Part shown: positions 51,015 to 59,667 of the stretch, piece by piece
How the letters are laid out: every line of letters begins with the position of its first letter
Position numbering within the stretch: the stretch's first letter is position 1
NCBI GenBank assembly: GCA_965200975.1
Contig: OZ241740.1
Location: forward strand, 1,240,001 to 1,304,000
Length of the DNA stretch: 64,000 nucleotides
Source: S5-327 sp965200975
GTDB taxonomy: Bacteria; Chloroflexota; Dehalococcoidia; Lucifugimonadales; Australimonadaceae
Direction: 5' to 3'
Notes under the pieces: model-generated
What the model saw: only the letters and a program-made list of their open reading frames with translations
What the model was told of the DNA's origin: nothing
Database searches by the model: none
Program-made: the position numbers and the translations under genes

Positions 51015-53907
51015 CGCGTTCCTCCCGATGCAGGCTGTTAGCCGGGATTGTAGCACGGCCCGTGCAGGGCGCTATGAAGTTGTTGAGTACGTCGAGGATC
51101 GCTTTTGGCTGGTTGGTCATACGGAAATGCCATTGCCCGAACCCGCCGACGCTGTTGACGGCGCGTATCCATTCCTCCATAGCGCTGTGCTTTGCCCGCA
51201 CCTCGTCGTCGATCTGCCCTTTGGTTTCGACGATGAGCATATCGCCGTTCTTTAGCCGGACGAGGAAGTCGGGGCGGTAGTTGTGCACCGCGCCCCTGTG
51301 CAGGTACGTGACCTCGAATCCGATGCGCTCGTTGCGCACCCAGGCGTCGACGTTACTACTCTGGTCGATGGCAGAGGCATCGGAGGCTTCCCAGGCGCTG
51401 TCAAGCACACAGACGTTGAGATGCGAACGCGTCGCCGGTGTACAGGGACGTCCGGTGCGCCACGGATGCATACCGCCGGTGCTGCGCACAGGCCGCTCCC
51501 TGTCGAGAATGAGTTCCAGCGCTTCGGCGTTCTCATAGCGCACAGCGGCGGTGATGTGCTGCACTACGCTGCTCATCTTCAGGATGAGGACGAGACGACG
51601 CATCACCGGGTCGCGCGTATACACTTCGGGGAGTATGCGTAACCTGTCCGACTGGATGAACAGCTCTGTGAGCCGCACGAGTTGCGCGAGCAACGCTGCC
51701 TGGTTCCCCCGCCAAGCCTCCTTCATTTGATCGAACGACTGCCGCGCCGCGTCGAAAATGGCGGTCTGTTCCCGTGCTTGCTCCGCCCACTCCCTGAGCT
51801 TGATATCGGTGATACGCGAAAGGTCGGCCTTGCCGTCTACGACGATCGCCGCGAGCCCGGCTTCCGTTATGGCGGTTCCCGCGTCAAGCATCAGCGGTTC
51901 CGCAGTTGCGATATCCAGCGTCAGCGCGGGTCGCAGGACGTGCTCGATGCGGAGCACGTTGGGCCAGCATATCTCGTACTGCGACTTCTCGGGGACGGCG
52001 CGCACCAGCGTCTTGGGCGGCGAGGGAGGATTCGGCGGGACGGTCTTCGGATCGTGAGGCAGAAACTCGAATGGGACCCCGAAGACGTTGACCTCCTCAG
52101 GGTCAAGCAATCCTGTCTGCTTGTTCACATCATACGACGTGCGTCGCAATCCACGCCCCACCACCTGCTCACAGAGCAGCTGGCTCGAGAACGCCCGCAG
52201 CCCCATAATGTGCGTCACCGTCTTGGCGTCCCAGCCTTCACTGAGCATCGATACCGAGACGACATGACGAACCTGCTCCCCAGGCTCTCCGAGCTTGCCG
52301 ACCGTGTCGACCTTTCTTCGCAACTGCTCTGCAGCTTTCTCTTGCGGGAGTTTCCGGTCCGCCTTTGGCTTGTCTTCTTCCTCAGTGATTTCGTCTTCGT
52401 TGTAGCTGTGATGAGAGTCGGGCGCAAGCTCGATGGCCTCATCGCGTTCTTCAACGGTTTTTAGCACTTTTGAATCGATGTGCAGCGTGTGTTCAGGGCT
52501 GCATAAATCGAGAGGAATAGAACTGATAGTCTTGTGGTCAAAGGCGTGCTTGATTCGGGCCGCAGTCTCCGTGCGGTTGCATACGGTGATCATCACCGGC
52601 GGAACGAACGGTTCGCCTTCCGAGCGTTGGAGACCCCAATGCCGCAGGGTGTTCTCCCAGTCGTGCGCTAATAAGAGGTAGGCGTTCCGCACCAGGTCAG
52701 GCAGCGGCGCAGTTGCATTCGCTTTCTTAGTGAGGGCATCCCGCACCTCCGGCTCATTGAACAGGTGGTAGAGCTTGGACTTGTGCGTCTTGGCATTTGG
52801 CGGAGCGTCGTCCCGCACGACGACGTACGGAGTCTTGACGAGGCCGGATTCGATAGCGTCGTGCAGGCCGAAGTCGCTGACGATCCAGTTGAAGAGCGTC
52901 TCCTCTGCCGTTCCGGACGGCGCGAACGGGGTGGCGGAGAAGTCATAGCAATGGAGGATGCGGTTCGTGCGGTGCAGTCGATCGAGGCCGCCAACCCAGA
53001 TAGTCGCCTCGTCCGCCTGTTCTTTGAGCTCGCCCCGGCGCTTCTCGTTGCCGCTCGCGCGCCAGGCGTGATGCGCTTCGTCGTTGATGACGAGGATATT
53101 GCGGGCGTTCGCCATTTCGCCTAGCACATCTCGCTTGTACGCGGCATCGCTTTTGACGCTACGCTTGTCGACGCTCTTGCGTTTCTTCACGCGTTCCGCG
53201 CTCTCCCACGCAAGCGCATGCCAGTTCTTCACGAGCACTTTGCCTTGCCGGAGGCGCTCCATCCACTCCGGCTTGACCAAATTGAACTCTTGGTAGTAGT
53301 TCTCGGCGGCGGCTGGGTACAGCACCTTGAGCCGTTCTTTGACGGTGAGGCCGGGCGCTACAACGAGCACGTGCTTGGAGAAGCGCGTATCCGTTGGCGC
53401 GGCTGCCTTGTTTAGTACTTGCCAAGCGATGAGCATCGCCATCACGACGGTCTTGCCGGCGCCGGTCGCCATTTTGGCGCACACGCGTTCGAACGCGCCG
53501 CCGTCGCCTTCGATAGCAATGCCGGTGCGATCTGCAGAGGACGATTCGGTAAGCCATATCAGCGTTTCCGCGGCTTCTATCTGGCAGAAGAACAGCGGCT
53601 TGTCGTCCGGATCCATGCGGTTTCGCCAGTGCTGTAAAAGCTCCTGCGTTGTCCGCGTTGCGCCTGGGTAGCCCTCCTTGCGCCATTCTCGGACCCGTTC
53701 GCGGATGCGATTCACGAGGTCTAGGCGCACGAATGTGCTCGATCCGCCGGGGTTCCAGCGCGTATAGCCGGCGGGGCGGCGTCCTTCCTGCAGCACCTTG
53801 TTGCCCTCTGAGTCGAAGAGCCAGTGCTGCGCCGGCTCCTCGTACGGCGAGCAGATGATGAGCCCGCTGTTTTGATGCTCGGTTTTGTGCGTCGATATGT
53901 TGCTCAT
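50911..53907 (-). CDS. Type III-like restriction endonuclease, helicase/nuclease subunit
   Basis: This protein of about 998 residues has Walker A (MATGAGKTVVM, near residue 145), a DEAH box (INDEAHHAW) and helicase motif VI (EQVVGRGLRR). It ends in a PD-(D/E)XK nuclease near the C-terminus (YRPDFLVRL ... MLIVETKGQ). This is the Res-type subunit that translocates and cuts DNA lacking methylation. It starts by ATGA overlap with the methyltransferase part upstream. The last 50 residues look like read-through past the family's usual end, running 104 bases into the Rieske gene, so the original stop was probably lost. Confidence 0.88.
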   Translation of the reverse strand: MSNISTHKTEHQNSGLIICSPYEEPAQHWLFDSEGNKVLQEGRRPAGYTRWNPGGSSTFVRLDLVNRIRERVREWRKEGYPGATRTTQELLQHWRNRMDPDDKPLFFCQIEAAETLIWLTESSSADRTGIAIEGDGGAFERVCAKMATGAGKTVVMAMLIAWQVLNKAAAPTDTRFSKHVLVVAPGLTVKERLKVLYPAAAENYYQEFNLVKPEWMERLRQGKVLVKNWHALAWESAERVKKRKSVDKRSVKSDAAYKRDVLGEMANARNILVINDEAHHAWRASGNEKRRGELKEQADEATIWVGGLDRLHRTNRILHCYDFSATPFAPSGTAEETLFNWIVSDFGLHDAIESGLVKTPYVVVRDDAPPNAKTHKSKLYHLFNEPEVRDALTKKANATAPLPDLVRNAYLLLAHDWENTLRHWGLQRSEGEPFVPPVMITVCNRTETAARIKHAFDHKTISSIPLDLCSPEHTLHIDSKVLKTVEERDEAIELAPDSHHSYNEDEITEEEDKPKADRKLPQEKAAEQLRRKVDTVGKLGEPGEQVRHVVSVSMLSEGWDAKTVTHIMGLRAFSSQLLCEQVVGRGLRRTSYDVNKQTGLLDPEEVNVFGVPFEFLPHDPKTVPPNPPSPPKTLVRAVPEKSQYEICWPNVLRIEHVLRPALTLDIATAEPLMLDAGTAITEAGLAAIVVDGKADLSRITDIKLREWAEQAREQTAIFDAARQSFDQMKEAWRGNQAALLAQLVRLTELFIQSDRLRILPEVYTRDPVMRRLVLILKMSSVVQHITAAVRYENAEALELILDRERPVRSTGGMHPWRTGRPCTPATRSHLNVCVLDSAWEASDASAIDQSSNVDAWVRNERIGFEVTYLHRGAVHNYRPDFLVRLKNGDMLIVETKGQIDDEVRAKHSAMEEWIRAVNSVGGFGQWHFRMTNQPKAILDVLNNFIAPCTGRATIPANSLHREERDALRARQRTLDSSRPRHPRRRADAPLLASLRRRL

Positions 53908-54776
53908 ACGTCGAGTCCCACGATGCGCAGGCTCTCGATGCCACGCATGTCGACCACCTTCACCGCTACGCGCCGGTGATCTCCCGTCTTGAATGGCAGC
54001 GATCGTGTTCCCCGGTATTCCTCGATGAGGTTGTGATCGATCTCCGCCCTCAGGTTCTTCGCGAGGCGCCCCCAGCCCTCCTTCCGGTCCTCCCCAGGGA
54101 AGAACACCTGGCGCGGGAAGAGACTGCGCCCGTCGTAGTCGGGGTCGAGCATCCACAGCGCGATTTGCGCTCTGCCTCCGGACACTAGTTCTCCTTTCTG
54201 CGTGTCGTAGTAGTCGAAGCCGCGCACCTCTACTTGCCACTCACCGTGTGCGTCCTCATCGTTGCGCTCGACGGCGACATCCGGCTGTCCCACAAGCCAG
54301 AACGATTGATTGCTGACGCGCTTCTTCTTGAGGTCGTCGGTCAGCAGGTCGGCGTTCATCTGCGCTTTGAGCAGGGTTATGCCGGGCCAGTTCGTTTCGT
54401 CGATATCTTTCGCCGCTTCAGGGTCGAATTGGAATGCGGCGAATACGACGACTTCAGGGCATGGGACGAGTTGCCGCGCTTCTTCGAGCGCCTGCTCTAC
54501 CTGACGCTGTTCGAGCGGCGCGTGGGCGGGGCCGAACGAAACCGCGATGCGCTGCGCGCCGGACGCCGGCTCAGCGTCAGGCTGCGAATGCCCATCTGCG
54601 TGGAGCCAGCGGCAATTCGGCAGCGGCCCCAGCGCGCCGAAGCGGATGTACTGTCCGCCCTTCCCACGGATCCCCGTGCGGAGCAGTTCGTCGCGCCACT
54701 CTTCTTGGCGAGCGCCTTCACTCGGCTTCGACGAAATTCGCAACGGGAGGGGGGGCACCATGAGAAAATTCCGCAC
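53904..54776 (-). CDS. C-terminal part of the split R-M methyltransferase
   Basis: This 290-residue segment (QEEWRDELLRTGIRGKGGQY, FGPAHAPLEQRQVEQALEEA, PGITLLKAQMNADLL, DYDGRSLFPRQVFFP) forms the C-terminal domain of single-chain type III-like methyltransferases in relatives. Here it is in a different frame from the catalytic part, overlapping it by about 60 bases. One T fewer near 54718 would fuse the two (VEAE joined to EGARQEEW). Whether it is expressed alone from its own ATG is unknown. Confidence 0.75.
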   Translation of the reverse strand: MRNFLMVPPLPLRISSKPSEGARQEEWRDELLRTGIRGKGGQYIRFGALGPLPNCRWLHADGHSQPDAEPASGAQRIAVSFGPAHAPLEQRQVEQALEEARQLVPCPEVVVFAAFQFDPEAAKDIDETNWPGITLLKAQMNADLLTDDLKKKRVSNQSFWLVGQPDVAVERNDEDAHGEWQVEVRGFDYYDTQKGELVSGGRAQIALWMLDPDYDGRSLFPRQVFFPGEDRKEGWGRLAKNLRAEIDHNLIEEYRGTRSLPFKTGDHRRVAVKVVDMRGIESLRIVGLDV

Positions 54777-56406
54777 TGTCGATATCGGGAGTTGCGAAAT
54801 CTTCGATAGTCGCCACGGTCGGCGCAGGAACAGCCTCTACCGTGAACGGTCCGCTGACTCGCATACGGCTGCTGTCCGGCAGCGGTTGATCGTAGAGAGT
54901 CTCTTTGGGAGCATAGCGTGCGATGGCTGCATCGATCTGCTCCTGTGTCATCCCCTCGTGAATGTCAGGATTATTCGCTATCGACCCGAGCGTTACATGC
55001 GGCACCGTCGTGTACTTGAACCCACTACCTACGCCCTCGTCGGGTTGCGCGAGTTCATAGTAAGTGTAAGTGGCGGATATGAGACGTTGTCGCGTGAGCG
55101 CAAGCGCAACCCGCGAAGTGTCGCAAGTGATCCAGCGCCGCCCCCACTGCTCTGCGACATAGGCGGTTGTGCCGCTGCCGCAGGTAGGGTCGAGGACGAG
55201 GTCGCCTGGGTCGGTGGCCATGAGCATGCAGCGTTGGATAACTTTTGCGGATGTCTGGACAGCGTACACCTTGCCAGTCGCCCCCATTGTGTCCGACCAC
55301 TGGCTGGTCAGTTCCATTACAGGATAGTCATCATGGTAGAAAATGTACCCTGGCACATTTTTCCGCCAGCGAAGACGGTTTGCTGCAATAAGGCGCTTAA
55401 TCCCTTCGGGAGTTGTTTTCCAGCTAGTGTTAGGGTTTGGGTACGCGCGTCGGTCATCAAGATAGAATTCAAAATGGCATGATGCAGTGTAACCGGATGC
55501 CATTAGATCGACCATAGTAAACTGCTCCGATTCCGTAGAGTCGCGACTAGTGAACAGTTTCCTATGCTTGACCATTGATTTGTTCTTTGCATACCAGATC
55601 AAATGATCAGCTATGTTTGGGATATACGCTGCGTTCAGAGGTATTTTCGTCCTGAACGATATTTGAGATACAAACTGCGACGGTCCGAAAACATCATCTA
55701 ACAAATTACGTACCAGATGCACATTCTCGTCGCCAATTTGGACGAACACGCTTCCGCTGTCGGCAAGCAATTCTTTTGCTAGCATGAGGCGGTCGCGGAG
55801 ATAGGTGAGGTAGGAGTGGATGCCCAACTCCCATGTGTCGCGGAATGCCGTTAGCTGCTCCGGCTCCGCGGTGAGGTCGACGTCTGCGCCATCCTTGACG
55901 GTGCGCTTGTTGACGAAAGGTTGGAAATTGGAGCCGTACTTGATGCCGTATGGGGGGTCGAGGTACACCATTTGCACCTTGCCCGCCATGCCCTCTTTCT
56001 CGAGCAGGCTGTTCATCACGAGGAGAGAGTCTCCGGCGATGAGGCGGTTCGACCATCCGTGGGCGTGCTGGTAGAAGTCGATCGCTTCGCGGAGCGGGGC
56101 GGCGGTCTCGAACAGGCTCGGTTGCGCGGAGTGTCCGTTGCCGTTGCGCTTGCGGACGGCCTCGATGACGGTGCGCGGGTCGATGCGTTCGTGGACGTGG
56201 AGCGAGACGGTCGGCACATCGAACGACGTGTGCTCCGCTTTGCCGGCCCACACCAGTTGCGGGTCGAGATGAGGGTCGTACTGATAGGTGCGCGTCTCGC
56301 CGTCGTCGGGGTCGGTCTCGGCGGTTACGAGTCCTGCAGGGGGGATGTTCGTACGCTCAGCGTCGGTGTGGGTGTAGGACTCGATAGGGCGCTTGCGAGG
56401 CGGCAT
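54718..56406 (-). CDS. DNA methyltransferase of the type III-like R-M system (catalytic part)
   Basis: This 562-residue segment has the order typical of beta-class N6-adenine/N4-cytosine methyltransferases: the catalytic motif DPPYGIKYGS (near residue 150) precedes the SAM motif LDPTCGSGTTAYVAEQWGRRW (near residue 420). The target-recognition region lies between them. It modifies the recognition site so that the adjacent Res subunit spares it. It ends prematurely by frameshift, and the missing C-terminal domain is encoded just downstream in another frame. If that domain is required, the system could be unbalanced, because the nuclease gene is intact. Confidence 0.87.
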   Translation of the reverse strand: MPPRKRPIESYTHTDAERTNIPPAGLVTAETDPDDGETRTYQYDPHLDPQLVWAGKAEHTSFDVPTVSLHVHERIDPRTVIEAVRKRNGNGHSAQPSLFETAAPLREAIDFYQHAHGWSNRLIAGDSLLVMNSLLEKEGMAGKVQMVYLDPPYGIKYGSNFQPFVNKRTVKDGADVDLTAEPEQLTAFRDTWELGIHSYLTYLRDRLMLAKELLADSGSVFVQIGDENVHLVRNLLDDVFGPSQFVSQISFRTKIPLNAAYIPNIADHLIWYAKNKSMVKHRKLFTSRDSTESEQFTMVDLMASGYTASCHFEFYLDDRRAYPNPNTSWKTTPEGIKRLIAANRLRWRKNVPGYIFYHDDYPVMELTSQWSDTMGATGKVYAVQTSAKVIQRCMLMATDPGDLVLDPTCGSGTTAYVAEQWGRRWITCDTSRVALALTRQRLISATYTYYELAQPDEGVGSGFKYTTVPHVTLGSIANNPDIHEGMTQEQIDAAIARYAPKETLYDQPLPDSSRMRVSGPFTVEAVPAPTVATIEDFATPDIDSAEFSHGAPPPVANFVEAE

Positions 56407-56506
56407 AGGGGAGGCTCCATGTGCGTGTGGGGGGGGGATGATAGGTATCAGTGCTGGAGGAGCGTGTCAAGCGCCGGCTGACCAAATGAATGCCTTCTGC
56501 GGGGCG

Positions 56507-56935
56507 CTACTCTCGCGCCGGCGGCGCCCAGGGGTTGGTCAGGGGTAGGTCGAGGTAGCCGAAGTCTGCGTTGTTGCGGGTGGCCAGGGCGAGGTCGTTG
56601 GCTTTGGCCGTGCCGGCGATGAGGGCGTCGCCGACGTCCAGCACTTGACCAAGGCGCTCCGCTTGGGCGCGGAGCTCTCCGGCGCACCGTGCAGCCTGTT
56701 GGTCGAGCGGCAGGACGCGCTCTTCGTATTCCTCGACGAATGCGGCGATGGTCGACTCCAGCGTGTGGCGGCGGCGCCCCTGCGGGAGACGCGCCAGCCC
56801 GTAGCAGAGCTCGTGCACTGCGATGACCGGAATCCAGAGGTCGGCCTCGTCGTCGAGGAATGCGATAACGGCGGGGTATGGCGACGACTTCGTCAGCTCG
56901 GAAATGACGTTGGTGTCGAGCAGGAACCCGGCCAT
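56507..56935 (-). CDS. vapC: VapC-type PIN-domain toxin
   Basis: This 142-residue PIN RNase has the first acidic motif FLLDTNVISEL, Glu in AVHELCYGL, Asp in LDVGDALIAG and Asn/Asp in TRNNADFGYL, so all four metal-binding positions are present. The FitB-like ending (LPLTNPW) matches the family. It starts one base into the antitoxin stop (TGATG), which is usual for tightly coupled toxin-antitoxin pairs. Unlike the PIN remnant at 4 kb, it is intact. Confidence 0.9.
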   Translation of the reverse strand: MAGFLLDTNVISELTKSSPYPAVIAFLDDEADLWIPVIAVHELCYGLARLPQGRRRHTLESTIAAFVEEYEERVLPLDQQAARCAGELRAQAERLGQVLDVGDALIAGTAKANDLALATRNNADFGYLDLPLTNPWAPPARE

Positions 56936-57222
56936 CAGCCAATTTCGTCGGAGAAGGGGATCGCCCGCGTGGATGCTCTTGAGGGGATTTCGAGGTCGAC
57001 GCCGCGGGGGAAGTTGTCGACGAGCCACCGGCCGAGGGGCTTCTTGGCGGGCTTGGACTGCCCCAATTCCTGCCAGAGGCGCTCAGGCACGACGACGTAG
57101 GCCCGTTTGAGGCCGATGCGCTGCGGGCCTTCTTCATCGGCGAGCCGCAGCACCTCGGAGAGGCGAGCCTTGGATTCGGCGACGCTCCAGATGTGGTTGG
57201 GGAGAGCGGTTTGCGTGGTCAC
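56935..57222 (-). CDS. Phd/YefM-type antitoxin
   Basis: This 95-residue antitoxin has the Phd N-terminal DNA-binding motif (IWSVAESKARLSEVLRLA) and a disordered C-terminal half that should wrap the toxin. It neutralises the PIN toxin encoded directly after it and probably represses their shared promoter through the repeats at 57277-57303. Confidence 0.87.
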   Translation of the reverse strand: MTTQTALPNHIWSVAESKARLSEVLRLADEEGPQRIGLKRAYVVVPERLWQELGQSKPAKKPLGRWLVDNFPRGVDLEIPSRASTRAIPFSDEIG

Positions 57223-57276
57223 GGCCTCTGCTCCTTGGAGGGGGGGCGCCCCTCCGGGGCTTTGCGTTCAGCAGCA

Positions 57277-57303
57277 ATACTAGTCTAGTCTATACTAGTC
57301 TAG
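57277..57303 (-). promoter_or_regulatory. Operator-like direct repeat upstream of the toxin-antitoxin pair
   Basis: ATACTAGTCTAG occurs exactly at 57277-57288 and 57292-57303. On the minus strand these give TAGTAT elements that could serve as -10 boxes. Two 12-base sites 15 bases apart are what a Phd dimer operator would look like. Confidence 0.5.
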
Positions 57304-57334
57304 GTTACAACCCCCGGGGAAGTCTACTTTACGT

Positions 57335-58972
57335 TTACGCCGGCGGGTCGTAGGCGCCGAAGACAGCGCGGAGGGCGTCGCAGATTTCGCCGAGAGTGGC
57401 GTAGGACTCGACGCATTCGAGGATGGGGGGCAGGAGGTTGGCGTCGCCGCGGGCGTCGCCGGCCAGACGACGGAGGGCGGCGTCTGCCGCTGCTGCGTCG
57501 CGTTCGCGGCGAACGCGGAGCAGGCGGTCGATCTGCCGCTCGGCGGCGCCTGGGGGGATGGTCTGCATCCGAATGCGCTCTTCCGCGTCGGACTCGAACG
57601 CGTTGACGCCGACAATGACGCGTTCGCCGCTCTCGACGAGATTGAAGTGGCGGTAGGCCGCCTCCTCGATCTCGCCGCGCTGGAACCCGGCCTCGATGGC
57701 GGCGACAGCGCCGCCCATAGCCTCGATCCGGTCGAGGTAGTCGAGGGCTTGCGATTCGATGGCGTCGGTGAGGTGCTCGACGTAGTACGAGCCCGCCAGC
57801 GGGTCGATGGTGTCGGCTGCGCCGGACTCGTAGGCGAGCACCTGCTGGGTGCGGAGCGCGAGCGCGGCGGACTCTTCGGTGGGGAGTCCAAGCGCCTCGT
57901 CCTTGGAGTTAACGTGGAGGGATTGCGTGCCGCCGAGGACGGCGGAGAGCGCCTGCAGCGTCGTGCGGATGACGTTGACGTCGGGCTGCTGGGCCTGCAG
58001 AGTTACCCCGGCGGTCTGCGTGTGGAAGCGCAGCATCCATGAGCGGGGGTCTTTGGCGCCAAAGCGGTCGCGCATTATGCGCGCCCACATACGGCGCGCG
58101 GCGCGGAATTTCGCAGCCTCTTCGAACACATTATTGTGCGCTGCAAAGAAGAACGAAAGACGCCCTGCAAAATCGTCGATCCGGAGCCCGGCGCCGATAG
58201 CAGCCTGCACATAAGCGATGCCGTTTGCGAGAGTAAAAGCGAGCTCTTGCGGCGCGGTGGCGCCCGCCTCGCGCATATGGTAGCCGCTAATGCTGATGGT
58301 GTTCCAGCGCGGCGCGACATCGGCGCAATAAGCGATCATATCGGCGATAAGGCGCAGCGACGGCGCGGGCGGATAGATGTGCGTTCCGCGCGAAATGTAC
58401 TCTTTCAGCACGTCGTTTTGCGTCGTGCCGCCAACCTGGTCGAAAGGGACGCCCTGCTTGCGCGCGACTGCGAGATAGAGCGCCAGCAGCATCGGCGCAG
58501 TCGCGTTGATCGTCATCGACGTTGTGATTTCGCCGAGCGGGAGTCCGTCGAGCAGGACTTCCATGTCGGCGAGGCTGGAGATGGGGACGCCGACCTTGCC
58601 GATTTCGGGGCGGGCGAGCTCGTGGTCGGCGTCGTAGCCTGTTTGAGTGGGGAGGTCGAACGCGACGGAGAGTCCGTTCTGCCCCTGCGAGAGCAGGAAA
58701 CGGTAGCGGGCGTTGGAGTCCTCGGGAGTCGAGAACCCGGCGTATTGGCGCATCGTCCAGAGGCGCCCGCGGTACATCGTGGGCTGCACGCCGCGGGTGA
58801 ACGGGTGCTCGCCGGGGAGCCCGGGGGCGTTGGGGGCGTCGGCGGGGCCGTACAGGGGCGCCACGTCGAGGCCGGACTCGGTGTCGAAGGCCGGCTTGCG
58901 TTCAGGGAACTTCCGGACGGCGGGCTCGTAGACCTCGCGCCGCCACTGCTCGTGAGGGTCGTTGCTGCTCAT
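57335..58972 (-). CDS. Methylmalonyl-CoA mutase large (catalytic) subunit
   Basis: This 545-residue TIM-barrel catalytic chain has SVAFDLPTQTGYDADH, TTSMTINATAPMLLALY, QNDVLKEYISRGTHIYPP and ISGYHMREAGATAPQELAFT, all canonical for acyl-CoA mutases. The B12-binding domain is absent, so a separate small subunit must be encoded elsewhere, as in many archaea and Chloroflexota. It converts methylmalonyl-CoA and succinyl-CoA and would channel propionyl-CoA from branched or ring substrates into central metabolism. It ends 112 bases before the antitoxin gene. Confidence 0.92.
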   Translation of the reverse strand: MSSNDPHEQWRREVYEPAVRKFPERKPAFDTESGLDVAPLYGPADAPNAPGLPGEHPFTRGVQPTMYRGRLWTMRQYAGFSTPEDSNARYRFLLSQGQNGLSVAFDLPTQTGYDADHELARPEIGKVGVPISSLADMEVLLDGLPLGEITTSMTINATAPMLLALYLAVARKQGVPFDQVGGTTQNDVLKEYISRGTHIYPPAPSLRLIADMIAYCADVAPRWNTISISGYHMREAGATAPQELAFTLANGIAYVQAAIGAGLRIDDFAGRLSFFFAAHNNVFEEAAKFRAARRMWARIMRDRFGAKDPRSWMLRFHTQTAGVTLQAQQPDVNVIRTTLQALSAVLGGTQSLHVNSKDEALGLPTEESAALALRTQQVLAYESGAADTIDPLAGSYYVEHLTDAIESQALDYLDRIEAMGGAVAAIEAGFQRGEIEEAAYRHFNLVESGERVIVGVNAFESDAEERIRMQTIPPGAAERQIDRLLRVRRERDAAAADAALRRLAGDARGDANLLPPILECVESYATLGEICDALRAVFGAYDPPA

Positions 58973-59126
58973 AAGGTAAGTTTACAGGGCGCGGCGGAAC
59001 TGAGGGCCTAACTGATGGTGTAAGATGCCGCGAACGCTGAGAGCGGTCCGCGCCGGCCAATGGCGGCGAGGGGCTGCTACAGGAGAGATGGGCCGGGGCG
59101 ACCGGCCTGTTGCGAATGGAGTGCAG

Positions 59127-59573
59127 ATGCAGTACGTCAGGTTCCTTGCGGCATTCTTGGTGTACACGATAATCGACGTGGGATGGAACATCTCGCCCAT
59201 CGCGACGGGCATGTACGAGCGCCTCCACGAGGCGAGCGGCAGCGACGCGATATATGACGCCTTCGGCAAGCAGATGGATACGTGGGGCGGAGGAGAGATC
59301 CTCGCGGTGCTCGCATTCCTGGCGCTCATCGCGTTCGCCAACTACTATCTGGCGATCGAACCTGCGGTGAGAGCGCGGAACATTCGCAAAGCGATGCGAA
59401 ACAGTTTCGTGCTGGGCTGCGCCGCCTACGCGACGTACATCGTGCCGATCTTCCTGATGCTGTCCATGTGGCCCCCTATTCTCGTGCCGGTGGACATCCT
59501 CATCGGAGGGCTGTTGAGCCTGATAACGTCGACGGCGGTGACGTACGTAACGCTTCGCCGGAGCAGGGCGTAG
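59127..59573 (+). CDS. DUF2177 family membrane protein
   Basis: This 148-residue protein has four membrane helices (VRFLAAFLVYTIIDVGWN, LAVLAFLALIAFANYYLAI, GCAAYATYIVPIFLMLSM, VDILIGGLLSLITSTAVTYV), matching the DUF2177 pattern with a Tyr and Asp in the first helix. Function is unknown in the family. It is placed alone between the mutase and an HsdR-N-like gene. The ATG at 59127 gives the normal family start. Confidence 0.8.
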   Translation: MQYVRFLAAFLVYTIIDVGWNISPIATGMYERLHEASGSDAIYDAFGKQMDTWGGGEILAVLAFLALIAFANYYLAIEPAVRARNIRKAMRNSFVLGCAAYATYIVPIFLMLSMWPPILVPVDILIGGLLSLITSTAVTYVTLRRSRA

Positions 59574-59667
59574 GAGGCGGCGTTCTTCCGCCGGCGAAGC
59601 GAGGCGGGGGCTCGGGGCGTATGGTAGGATAAGGGAACTCGTAGCGGAGGGTGCGCGGTGGCGAGGG

